From assembly GCA_022360275.1 (NCBI GenBank), contig JAKSDC010000179.1, positions 1 through 11,960 of the forward strand: a stretch of 11,960 bases of DNA, given 5' to 3'. The position numbers and the translations under genes were made by a program. The notes under the pieces are model-generated. The model was not told the origin of the DNA and made no database searches. It saw nothing but the letters and a program-made list of their open reading frames with translations. This DNA is from Chlorobiales bacterium (GTDB lineage: Bacteria; Bacteroidota; Chlorobiia; Chlorobiales; Chlorobiaceae). Every line of letters starts with the position of its first letter. Position 1 is the first letter of the stretch. Positions 1-6,164 of the stretch are shown here, piece after piece.

Positions 1-10
1 GGCCAAACAT

Positions 11-802
11 TTATTTAAAATTTTCAGCTTTGATCCACAATACGGCGCCTATTTCAACAGATTTATGTTCGCCGTCCTGCAGGACGGTTCTGCTGTCCGT
101 AGAAAGGGCGGCAAAGCCCCACCACCCGGCTTTCGGTAAAGCATAGGTAAAAACGCCGTTTTTATCGGCTTTGACGACCTGTGTGACAAATGGTGCTTTG
201 GAGGCAGAGCTTGTGCCGTCCCTGTTGAAGTATTCGACTTCGACCTTGGCAAACGGCCTGGGTTCACCGTCGACCTTGACGATGCCTTGGAAGACATTGC
301 CTGTATAGAGCCCATAGGGCCTGGTGAGCGGGATTATTTCCGTTTTCAGGCCTATTTCCGCATCCCAGCCGTCTTCCTTGCCAAAAGCGTTTACAATCAC
401 TTTGGTGTAATGAACGATATAACTGTCCTCAGCCGGTTCCCAGTATGGTTTTGGTTGCATGAAGAAGATGTGGTCGCCCGGTCTTTTTATCGTATGATAG
501 ACTTGCCATGACCTTGTGAACGTTGTATCGGCATACATCTTGAGCCTCAACGCCCTGAGCGAAGGAGTAAGAAGGTTTTTTTTGCCATTGCTGAAAACAC
601 CGACTACTTCCGGTTTTTCCATGTTCATCAATTGTCCCTCGAAGGGGTGAGCGAACATGATGTTCACCGAAAGCAAAGTATCCTGCTGTTTTTCCACGAT
701 GTCATTCGACGGAACAAGCATGCCGAAATGCGCGTAAGCATTTACCGGAATGATGAAGAGGGCGAAGAGAAATGCCACGATGCCGGAAGGTCGTAATCTC
801 AT
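11..802 (-). CDS. DUF4198 periplasmic protein, NikK-like nickel uptake component
   Basis: 263 residues. Residues 1-24 are a signal peptide (basic start, hydrophobic core, AYA before the cut), so the mature protein would begin with His25 (HFGMLVPS). The rest matches the DUF4198 family by eye: FAHPFEG at 50-56, RPGDHIFFM near 107-115, a PLTRPYGLYTGNVFQG-like block at 158-173, then a C-terminal beta domain. His25, His52, His103, His111 and His131 could bind metal. DUF4198 proteins occur beside ECF-type nickel transporters, where they are named NikK, and are thought to be periplasmic nickel-binding helpers. This one starts 38 nt after nikR on the same strand, which supports a nickel role. No clear Shine-Dalgarno sequence precedes the ATG. 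Transporter genes, if present, would lie beyond the left edge. The family is fairly sure; the exact function is inferred from context. Confidence 0.8.
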   Translation of the reverse strand: MRLRPSGIVAFLFALFIIPVNAYAHFGMLVPSNDIVEKQQDTLLSVNIMFAHPFEGQLMNMEKPEVVGVFSNGKKNLLTPSLRALRLKMYADTTFTRSWQVYHTIKRPGDHIFFMQPKPYWEPAEDSYIVHYTKVIVNAFGKEDGWDAEIGLKTEIIPLTRPYGLYTGNVFQGIVKVDGEPRPFAKVEVEYFNRDGTSSASKAPFVTQVVKADKNGVFTYALPKAGWWGFAALSTDSRTVLQDGEHKSVEIGAVLWIKAENFK

Positions 803-840
803 GTTTATTAACTGCTTGTCGAGTTTCGTTTTTAAATTTC

Positions 841-1236
841 TTACTTGATGACGCTCATGACGAGTTCACCGTGGATAATGCCCTTGACTGCAATCAGCTT
901 GTCCGCAAGTTCCTGCAACTTTGCCGCTTGTCCTTTGAGCGTTATGGTTTCGATACAATTACTATGATCGAGGTGAACATGTTGGCTGCAGAGTACAAGA
1001 TGATGAAAGTCATGCTGTATAGTGGTCAGTCTGTTTTGAAGGTCGGACTTGTGATGGTCATAGACCAGGACAAGGCAACCGCTGACTTCCCGGTTGCACT
1101 TCCACTGTTCTTCTTTAAGATGCTTCCTGATAAGAAAGCGTATTGCTTGGGATCTGTTCGGGAATGCATGAGCCGCAACCAGCCCGTCGAGCTTTGCCAG
1201 CAGCTCATCTTCAAGTGAGACACCAAACCGTTTCAT
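841..1236 (-). CDS. nikR: Nickel-responsive transcriptional regulator NikR
   Basis: 131 residues, the usual NikR length. Residues 1-45 form the ribbon-helix-helix DNA-binding domain (MKRFGVSLEDELL, then NRSQAIRFLIRKHL). The C-terminal ACT-like domain has the nickel site: His75 in QHDFHH, His86 and His88 in HVHLDH, and Cys94 in SNC. These match E. coli NikR His76, His87, His89 and Cys95 with the same spacing. NikR is a tetrameric repressor that binds operator DNA when nickel is present and shuts off nickel uptake genes. The start is fixed because an in-frame TGA lies two codons upstream, and the N-terminus aligns with the family from Met1. The adjacent Shine-Dalgarno is poor: a GGAGG lies 26 nt away, inside a possible leader peptide. 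It is the first gene of the unit that continues into the NikK-like gene, so it probably controls itself. Confidence 0.94.
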   Translation of the reverse strand: MKRFGVSLEDELLAKLDGLVAAHAFPNRSQAIRFLIRKHLKEEQWKCNREVSGCLVLVYDHHKSDLQNRLTTIQHDFHHLVLCSQHVHLDHSNCIETITLKGQAAKLQELADKLIAVKGIIHGELVMSVIK

Positions 1237-1311
1237 AGGTCACATGGGTATGGAGCTGTTGTCCTCCATCAGCACGTCTTCATTTTTTTTCCTTGCCGAC
1301 TACAGGATAAG

Positions 1312-1338
1312 GTAGCACTTTTTTTGAAAAGGTGCCAT
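1312..1338. promoter_or_regulatory. Candidate NikR operator dyad
   Basis: In the nikR sense the site reads ATGGCAC, 13 nt, GTGCTAC, which is an imperfect inverted repeat (TNGCAC core in both arms). It lies directly downstream of the predicted -10 box of nikR and covers the predicted transcription start, where a repressor would act. Known NikR operators are long-spaced dyads with a gap of similar length, but arm sequences differ between phyla. The arms are only partly symmetric, so this is a candidate. Confidence 0.3.
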
Positions 1339-1339
1339 T

Positions 1340-1368
1340 TTATTAACAATCGTTATATGGTTATGCAA
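1340..1368 (-). promoter_or_regulatory. Candidate promoter of nikR
   Basis: On the minus strand TTGCAT (1368-1363) and TAATAA (1345-1340) are separated by 17 nt, a sigma70-like arrangement about 100 nt before the nikR ATG. It abuts the terminator of the upstream porin gene, so nikR needs its own promoter here. The -10 match is moderate. Confidence 0.35.
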
Positions 1369-1408
1369 GAAAAGAGGCTGTCTCTGTTTTGCTTCTGAGA
1401 CAGCCTCT
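1366..1408 (-). terminator. Rho-independent terminator of the amt/P-II/porin unit
   Basis: A perfect 12-bp inverted repeat (AGAGGCTGTCTC at 1373-1384 with its complement at 1397-1408) encloses a 12-nt loop. Read on the minus strand, the stem is followed by a T-rich tail (TTTTCTTGC, with part of the T run inside the stem foot). It lies about 98 nt past the porin stop and before the nikR promoter, as expected for the end of the nitrogen unit. Confidence 0.8.
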
Positions 1409-1506
1409 CCCTTGTAAGGAAATTCTGCCTGCCGGGAGCGAACACTATTGTTAATGCAGCATAAACGGAGAAAACTGTACTCGCGGCAGACAGTAGCTTC
1501 CGGTTT

Positions 1507-2169
1507 TTAAGGTTCCAGGGTGACGCCGAAAACAACCCAGGAGGTTTCCTGTTCCGGGTTGACGATGTAGGATACCGAGAAGATATCTTTCGAAGCCTTG
1601 ATTCCCACATTGACAAGATCGAAGTCGGCATCGGTAGTATATATCCCGTCACCGGCACCGGCAAAGAGAGATGCTGAATAGTCGTCTTTGTCGTAGAAAT
1701 TGTAATCAGCCTCGAAATACTTGGAGTTATCGTCATCGTTGGTGACGAAAACGCCTGCCAAAAGGCTCAGGTTTTCATACTCGAAGCCTGCGCTCAGCTC
1801 TACAAAATGGGCGCTACCATCATCGTAGTTGAAGAAATCGGTGTCAGCACCTGGCAATGTTGGGAAATAATAATCTGTTACAGTAAAACTGAAGTATTCT
1901 CCAAGCGGTACGGTCAGGTAAAGATCGACTTCATTAGCACTATCGTCATTGAGATCGTATGATCCCCATGCTCCCACCTCAACTCCAATGCCAGGGAAGG
2001 TGTAGCTCAGCGAGGGCTGAACAGCAATACCTTCGCCGAACTGGGAGCCTCTCCAGATATATCTGCTCACAACATCGGCGCCGACACTGAACCCTTCGGC
2101 TTTAGCGACTCCTGAGAACATCATTACGAGACCGACAAGGAGGGTAAAGAATTTGGATGTTTTTTTCAT
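1507..2169 (-). CDS. TorF-family (TIGR02001-like) putative outer-membrane porin
   Basis: 220 residues from the chosen ATG at 2169. This start has an AGGAAG ribosome site 7 nt upstream and begins a clear signal peptide (MKKTSKFFTLLVGLVMMF, cleavage after VAKA). A longer in-frame start at 2343 would add 58 residues overlapping the P-II gene, and I rejected it. The mature part begins FSVGADVVSRYIWRG and alternates short aromatic, glycine and acidic strands, typical of a small outer-membrane beta-barrel. The opening and size match the TorF/TIGR02001 family of putative porins, whose substrate is unknown. It follows P-II by 94 nt with no strong promoter between, so it is likely co-transcribed with amt and P-II and may help small nitrogen compounds cross the outer membrane. 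That role is inference. A terminator follows at 1366-1408. Confidence 0.83.
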   Translation of the reverse strand: MKKTSKFFTLLVGLVMMFSGVAKAEGFSVGADVVSRYIWRGSQFGEGIAVQPSLSYTFPGIGVEVGAWGSYDLNDDSANEVDLYLTVPLGEYFSFTVTDYYFPTLPGADTDFFNYDDGSAHFVELSAGFEYENLSLLAGVFVTNDDDNSKYFEADYNFYDKDDYSASLFAGAGDGIYTTDADFDLVNVGIKASKDIFSVSYIVNPEQETSWVVFGVTLEP

Positions 2170-2218
2170 GATTGAACTTCCTTTTTCAAATGTTGATTGA
2201 GTGTTGCTGTGACTGGTC

Positions 2219-2253
2219 CCCCGGAAGACCTTCTTGTTGGAGATATTCCGGGG
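2219..2253 (-). repeat. GC-rich hairpin between P-II and porin genes
   Basis: CCCCGGAA (2219-2226) and TTCCGGGG (2246-2253) form an 8-bp stem with a 19-nt loop, starting 10 nt beyond the P-II stop codon. There is no T run after it on the minus strand, so a full terminator is unlikely. It could protect or process the mRNA, or partly attenuate porin expression. Confidence 0.45.
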
Positions 2254-2263
2254 TTCCTTTTGA

Positions 2264-2605
2264 TTAACCGATTGCGTCATTGCCCGTTTCCTCGGTACGT
2301 ATCCTGATGCATTTCGGCAGATCGAAGACGAAAATTTTCCCATCTCCGATTTCCTCTGTTTTGGCTCCCTTGATGATGGCGTCTATGGTTTTCTGTTCGA
2401 AGTCATCATTGACGCCGATTTCGAGTTTTACTTTTTTCAGAAGGTTTATCTCGCTGGGAACCCCGCGGTAGACCTCCGTGTAGCCGCCCTGAGCTCCGCA
2501 GCCCAGAACATTTGTTACCGTCATTTTATAGATCCCTGCATCAGCAAGTGCGGCTTTCACATCCGGCAGCTTGTGAGGCTGGATCATTGCTATGATGTAT
2601 TTCAT
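2264..2605 (-). CDS. P-II family nitrogen regulatory protein (GlnB/GlnK-like)
   Basis: 113 residues, the normal P-II length. It is a trimeric cytoplasmic sensor of ATP/ADP and 2-oxoglutarate. Visible family features are the N-terminus MKYIIAMIQPHKLPDV, MTVTNVLGCGAQGGYTEVYRG with Gln39 (2-oxoglutarate/Mg site) and Tyr46, the B-loop TEEIGDGK (84-90) with Lys90, and IRIRT near the C-terminus. At the place of the uridylylated Tyr51 of E. coli there is Ser51 (VPSEI), so canonical uridylylation is not possible. It sits 22 nt after amt, which points to a GlnK role: blocking the ammonium channel when nitrogen is plentiful. The ribosome site AGGAG lies 8 nt before the ATG. GlnB versus GlnK cannot be decided from sequence alone. 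Confidence 0.93.
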   Translation of the reverse strand: MKYIIAMIQPHKLPDVKAALADAGIYKMTVTNVLGCGAQGGYTEVYRGVPSEINLLKKVKLEIGVNDDFEQKTIDAIIKGAKTEEIGDGKIFVFDLPKCIRIRTEETGNDAIG

Positions 2606-2627
2606 GATGTTCGCTCCTGTTTAGGCG

Positions 2628-3956
2628 TTACTGGTTTGAAAATATCTGGAAACCGTGATAGGCTTCTTCTTCGTGCTCGGAAATGTCGAGGCCTTTCATC
2701 TCGTCTTCCCTGGATACTCTCAAAATACCGGCAGCCTTGAGAATCAGGAAGAGTGCCAGCATCGTTGCGAATCCCCAAAGCGGAATGGCGATAGAGCCGA
2801 TAATCTGCGCCACGATCGGGTGTCCGCCGAAAATACCGGTTGCGATTCCACCCCAGACCCCATTGAGGCCGTGGACGGGCCATGCACCGACAGGGTCGTC
2901 GATTTTAAGCATGTCGAGCAGCTTGACACCGACAACAACCAGAATACCGGCAACCGCACCGATAATAAGTGCCTCATTGAACGTTACGGAGTCGCAGTTT
3001 GCGGTGATACCTACAAGGCCTCCAAGCAGGCCGTTCAGGGCCATGGTAAGATCCGGCTTTTTAAAGAACAGCCATGCAAAGATCATTGCAAACACAGCAC
3101 CGGCTGCAGCAGCAAGCAAGGTGTTTGTTGCGATTATCATAACGATGCTCGTGTTATCGGCGCCGGCAATTGCAAGCTGACTGCCGGGGTTGAAACCAAA
3201 CCATCCGATAAGCAGGATGAAGACGCCCAATGTGCTCATGGCAAGGTTGTGGCCCGGAAGTGCGTTTGGCGAACCGTCAGGATTAAAGCGGCCTATCCTT
3301 GGCCCGAGAACGATTGCCGCAGCAAGGCCGGCAAAGCCACCGAGCGCATGAACAACCAGCGAACCTGCAAAATCATAGAAGCCAAGCTCATTCAGCCAGC
3401 CGCCCCCCCATTTCCAGAATCCGCTGATAGGATATATGATCGCGGTGATGACAGCCGAATAGATCAGGTAGGCCTCAAATTTCATTCGTCCTGCAACAGC
3501 TCCCGAAACAATGGTTGCAGCAGTTGCGGCAAACGCTACCTGAAAGAGAAAGTCAACGGCAGGATGGAGGTTGCCGCCGACTGCTTCCGGCGCTTCCATG
3601 CTGACACCGAAACCGCCGAATCCGAACCATCCTCCTGTAAATGTATCGCCCGGATACATCATCCCGTATCCTATGAAATAGAAGAGAATGACGCCGAGTG
3701 AAAGATCCATCAGGTTTTTAAACAGAATGTTGACCGTGTTTTTGGCGGAATTCAATCCGGACTCGACCATGGAAAATCCGGCTTGCATGAAGAGAACCAG
3801 GACCGCGGCGATGAAAAGGAACATGTTGTCGATGGCGTAGGCATTGATGCTCCCGGCATCAGCGCTCTCTGCGGCGAGCAAAGGTGGTCCGGGAATGACT
3901 CCCGCCACCAGCAGGCCGCATGAGACCAGGCCCAGTGTTTTTACTAATGATTTCAT
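2628..3956 (-). CDS. amt: Ammonium transporter (Amt family)
   Basis: 442 residues. A signal peptide (about 1-29, ending LLAAES) is followed by about eleven hydrophobic segments, as in AmtB. Conserved features: DFAGSLVVHALGG with Asp195 and the first pore histidine His203 (E. coli Asp160/His168), GWFGFNPGS with Phe255 near the pore, and AWPVHGLNG with the second pore histidine His362 (E. coli His318). The inner-membrane trimer conducts ammonium/ammonia. The C-terminal tail (about 413-442, SREDEMKGLDISEHEEEAYHG) is the cytoplasmic region that P-II proteins contact in this family. It is first in a unit with P-II and a porin. No good ribosome site precedes the ATG. A run of seven C at 3403-3409 (plus strand) is read in frame here. 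Confidence 0.96.
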   Translation of the reverse strand: MKSLVKTLGLVSCGLLVAGVIPGPPLLAAESADAGSINAYAIDNMFLFIAAVLVLFMQAGFSMVESGLNSAKNTVNILFKNLMDLSLGVILFYFIGYGMMYPGDTFTGGWFGFGGFGVSMEAPEAVGGNLHPAVDFLFQVAFAATAATIVSGAVAGRMKFEAYLIYSAVITAIIYPISGFWKWGGGWLNELGFYDFAGSLVVHALGGFAGLAAAIVLGPRIGRFNPDGSPNALPGHNLAMSTLGVFILLIGWFGFNPGSQLAIAGADNTSIVMIIATNTLLAAAAGAVFAMIFAWLFFKKPDLTMALNGLLGGLVGITANCDSVTFNEALIIGAVAGILVVVGVKLLDMLKIDDPVGAWPVHGLNGVWGGIATGIFGGHPIVAQIIGSIAIPLWGFATMLALFLILKAAGILRVSREDEMKGLDISEHEEEAYHGFQIFSNQ

Positions 3957-4011
3957 TCGTGTTTGTTTTAGTGTTGTTTAAATGATTCAGGTTATTTGTT
4001 CGCTTCTCATA

Positions 4012-4029
4012 AATTTCTTAGAAGAAATT
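4012..4029. promoter_or_regulatory. 8+2+8 inverted repeat in the amt leader
   Basis: AATTTCTT, AG, AAGAAATT is a perfect inverted repeat. It lies between the candidate amt promoter and the amt start codon, about 56 nt upstream of the ATG, where a regulator could bind or an mRNA hairpin could form. It is AT-rich, so its meaning is uncertain. Confidence 0.35.
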
Positions 4030-4035
4030 CCGTTC

Positions 4036-4065
4036 ATAATATAATTTTTTAATAAAAGAATACAA
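4036..4065 (-). promoter_or_regulatory. Candidate amt promoter
   Basis: On the minus strand TTGTAT (4065-4060) and TATTAT (4041-4036) are 18 nt apart, within the AT-rich divergent intergenic region. I saw no sigma54 -24/-12 element (GG-N10-GC) here. The surrounding sequence is very AT-rich, so chance matches are easy. Confidence 0.3.
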
Positions 4066-4098
4066 ATGTGTAAGAATTTTTTATAAACAACCATCTTT

Positions 4099-4126
4099 TT
4101 GCTTTAAAAAATAAGGGGACTATAGG
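4099..4126 (+). promoter_or_regulatory. Candidate promoter of the RsbW-like gene
   Basis: TTGCTT, 16 nt, TATAGG on the plus strand, about 100 nt before the ATG at 4226 and divergent from amt. The match is moderate and the site is chosen mainly for position. Confidence 0.3.
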
Positions 4127-4225
4127 GTTTTCAGGATTTGCCGGTTGCGTTCGAGCCTCTTTCGTTGTAACTTTTCTGCCGCAGAGTACCCGGAAGAAAA
4201 GAAGAAAGATCTATGCTTCTCTTTT

Positions 4226-4645
4226 ATGGCCGCATACAATCTGCTGCTTTCAAGCAGCTATGACGAGTGCCGGAAGCTTCAGGATTTTCTTGAAGTGATG
4301 GCTGAGCGTGAAGGTTTCAGCGAAGCGTTCCTTCGAGAGCTTGGGTTTGTGGTGAAGGAGGCTTTTGTCAATGCCGTGAGACACGGTAACTCCGGAAAAA
4401 AAGCGGCTACCGTCAATCTGGGATTCGAGTCTCTTCTCGATAACGGAGGCAGAACTTTAATTATAGAAATTGCCGATTCCGGCAGTGGCTTTGCCATGCA
4501 TGAAATTGCTGATCCGACATGTTCCTCGTTGCTTATGAAATCATCGGGAAGGGGAGTGTTTCTCATGCAAGCGTTTGCCGAGATAATAGGGCAGGAGTGT
4601 GAGGAAAATGGTTGGAGGTTAAGGTTGAGGATGAAGCCATATTAA
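4226..4645 (+). CDS. RsbW-like anti-sigma factor / serine-protein kinase (HATPase_c_2)
   Basis: 139 residues from ATG 4226; the frame stays open to a TTG at 4145, but that 27-residue extension is basic and unlike the family. GHKL ATPase motifs are visible: N-box KEAFVNAVRHGN with Glu45, Asn49 and His53; G1 box ADSGSGF at 83-89; G2 box SSGRGVFLM at 106-114. The family binds ATP and either holds a sigma factor or phosphorylates a STAS-domain antagonist in partner-switching control. Length and order match RsbW/SpoIIAB-type proteins. No sigma factor or phosphatase gene is in the window. A SpoIIAA-like gene lies 1.5 kb away, but it belongs to a different STAS-fold family, so pairing is only a thought. 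It is divergent from amt and convergent with apbE copy 1. The Shine-Dalgarno is weak. Confidence 0.85.
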   Translation: MAAYNLLLSSSYDECRKLQDFLEVMAEREGFSEAFLRELGFVVKEAFVNAVRHGNSGKKAATVNLGFESLLDNGGRTLIIEIADSGSGFAMHEIADPTCSSLLMKSSGRGVFLMQAFAEIIGQECEENGWRLRLRMKPY

Positions 4646-4709
4646 ATTATAGAAGTAGGAGCCGGAATTCAGTCAGGGAAATGAATTAATGACACGGGAA
4701 TCCATACAG

Positions 4710-5740
4710 TTATTTTCCCCCTGTTTCCTGAATAAACTCGCCTGTATTCGGGCTTTTAAGGATCCTATCCTTTTGGTCAATAAGGATAAAGGCAAGCGAA
4801 GGGTTCTGTTCGGCAATGTGCAGGGCCTTTTCGTATCCCAGCGTGAACAATGCCGTGGCGTAGGCATCGGCTTCTGTCGGGTCTTCCGAAAACACGGTTA
4901 CGCTTTGCGGGCCCTGTTTAGGATAGCCGGTGTTGAGATCGATGATGTGGTGGTAGTGTGTGCCTTCGTGAATAAAGTAGTGGGTATAGTTGCCGCTCGT
5001 TGCAATGCCGCAGGGCTTGATGACGCTGAAAGTAATCAGGGGTTTGTCCTTTTCCGTGTCCGGATTTTTTATTCCTGATGTCCAGTACTGCTCGCCTTTT
5101 TTTCCTTTAACATAGAGATCGCCCCCGACATTGATGATGTAGTTTGCGATACCGTACTGTTCGAGCACTTTGCCAGCATGGTAGGCTGCATAGCCTTTCG
5201 CGATGCCGCCAAGCCCCCTATTGCCATACCCGCCTTTCTCAGGAAGAGGGTGCTGTCCGGCTTGTCGAGCTCTATATTTTTGTAATCGGCAAGATTCAGG
5301 GTTGCCTGGATGCTGTCGGCTGGAGGCGGGGAAGTTCGCTCTTTGACGTTCCATAACCGGCCGACCGGCTTGAACGTTACATCGAATGCGCCGCCCGTTA
5401 TTTCGGCGATTTCCAAGGCTTTCTCAGTCACTTTCACAACGGCCTCGGGTACTTGAACACGTTCTATCCCTGCATTCCGGTTGACTTCAGAAACCGGACT
5501 TGACGGCTGCCACTCGCTCAGCTCCGACTCCAGCTTTGCAATCTCGTGAAACGCCGCATCGAAGGCTTTCCGTGTGTTTTTCTCCTCATCACCCTCCGCC
5601 ACTGCTTTGATCTTCATGACCGTTCCCATCATCACCTTTTCCTGTTCGTAGGTTTGCAGGGTGTCGGCTTGCTGAGTGCAGCAGATAAAAAAGAGGGAAA
5701 GAAAGAATTTTGTCAGGAGCAATGTATAGGGTGTATGCAT
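4710..5740 (-). pseudogene. apbE copy 1: FMN transferase lipoprotein, frameshifted
   Basis: Start ATG at 5740. Residues 1-20 are a lipoprotein-type signal with Cys at 20/21 (FFICCTQQ). The first frame carries YEQEKVMMGTVMKIK, ELSEWQPSSPVSEVN and FDVTFKPVGRLWNV, then breaks near residue 175 and ends at 5069. The second frame resumes exactly there with GLGGIAKGYAAYHAG, NVGGDLYVKG, GIATSGNY, HHIIDLNTGYP and ADAYAT, and ends at 4710. The break lies in a run of five G on the coding strand (C5 at 5214-5218). Aligned with the other copies, G3 there would give the family sequence AIGLGGIAKGY, so two extra G or one missing G explain it. Everything else is intact, so this is a recent lesion, a switchable tract or a base-calling error. 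ApbE enzymes attach FMN to a Thr of membrane electron-transfer subunits such as NqrB/C and RnfD/G. No ribosome site is seen. Confidence 0.88.
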
Positions 5741-5796
5741 AATGTTTGCTTGGATGGAGGTTCTTGTTTAGGGGTATGCAGTACAGCCTTAATGCA

Positions 5797-5825
5797 AGTA
5801 TATGGTTTTTTTCAAAGAAAATGAA
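5797..5825 (-). promoter_or_regulatory. Candidate promoter of apbE copy 1
   Basis: Minus-strand TTCATT (5825-5820) and TATACT (5802-5797) are 17 nt apart, with the -10 box 56 nt before the ATG. The sequence and spacing differ from the upstream regions shared by copies 2 and 3. The -35 box is weak. Confidence 0.33.
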
Positions 5826-5923
5826 GTGATAAAAAGAAAAAAAAGATGTACTATAAGGAGTATTTCTATTAATTGTCGTGAATGCCTTGAGTTACAGGTG
5901 GACGGAGCGCAGATGAAGATTTC

Positions 5924-5943
5924 GGTCCCGGCGGGTCGGGACC
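5924..5943. repeat. GC-rich palindrome, possible REP-like element
   Basis: GGTCCCG and CGGGACC flank a 6-nt loop, followed by ACGAAGCAATTGG. Hairpins next to a CGAAGCAAT-like motif resemble short interspersed palindromes found in many copies in some bacterial genomes. Only one copy is present here, and no T run follows, so it is not a typical terminator. Confidence 0.35.
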
Positions 5944-6041
5944 AACGAAGCAATTGGATCGCAGAATAAATAAAGGGAGATGCCCTAAAGAGGAGGGGAA
6001 CAGTAACATCCTGTATTGAGTGCTCCAGCAGCAGAGTGAAT

Positions 6042-6070
6042 TTGAGGCTTAAGCAATAATGCAGTATATT
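6042..6070 (+). promoter_or_regulatory. Candidate promoter of the SpoIIAA-like gene
   Basis: TTGAGG, 17 nt, TATATT on the plus strand; the -10 box ends 94 nt before the ATG at 6165, so the leader would be about 88 nt. The spacing is optimal and the -10 match is good. Confidence 0.42.
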
Positions 6071-6164
6071 TTGTTTGGTGAGAGAACAAATGTGTCTGTA
6101 ATACCGGTTATGAGTAGTGTCAGATCCGAAAAAGCTGAAAAATATTCTACAGGAGGAAAATTAA

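Larger units (their letters stand above)
5741..6164. other. 424-nt intergenic region between apbE copy 1 and the SpoIIAA-like gene
   Basis: It holds divergent candidate promoters (5797-5825 minus, 6042-6070 plus), a GC-rich hairpin at 5924-5943, and a short plus-strand open frame from GTG 5826 to TAA at 5967-5969 (47 codons, containing CRECLELQVDGAQMKISVPA). That frame has no ribosome site and I recognise no family, so I do not call it a gene. The 5880-5970 segment is visibly more GC-rich than the AT-rich DNA around it. Confidence 0.5.

Noticed and set aside
772..1218. Plus-strand frame opposite nikR
   Set aside because: NikR is certain on the other strand, with all four nickel ligands; the opposite frame has no family resemblance.
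1344..1355. 12-bp sequence TAACAATCGTTA repeated in reverse at 11937-11948
   Set aside because: In about 12 kb several chance 12-mer pairs are expected, and the sequence is AT-rich; with two copies only, it is not evidence of a common operator.
1425..1493. 10-bp imperfect inverted repeat (CTGCCTGCCG with CGGCAGACAG)
   Set aside because: The 49-nt loop and lack of a T tail make it weaker than the clear terminator at 1366-1408.
2170..2343. Upstream in-frame start for the porin at 2343
   Set aside because: It would overlap the P-II gene and put 58 polar residues before a clear signal peptide; the ATG at 2169 has a good ribosome site.
2655..3701. Long plus-strand open frame opposite amt
   Set aside because: It lies wholly antisense to a clear ammonium transporter; the translation is rich in Cys, Arg and Asn with no fold-like pattern. 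It is a shadow of GC-biased codons.
4145..4225. TTG start extending the RsbW-like protein by 27 residues
   Set aside because: The extension is unlike the family and the ATG at 4226 gives the usual length.
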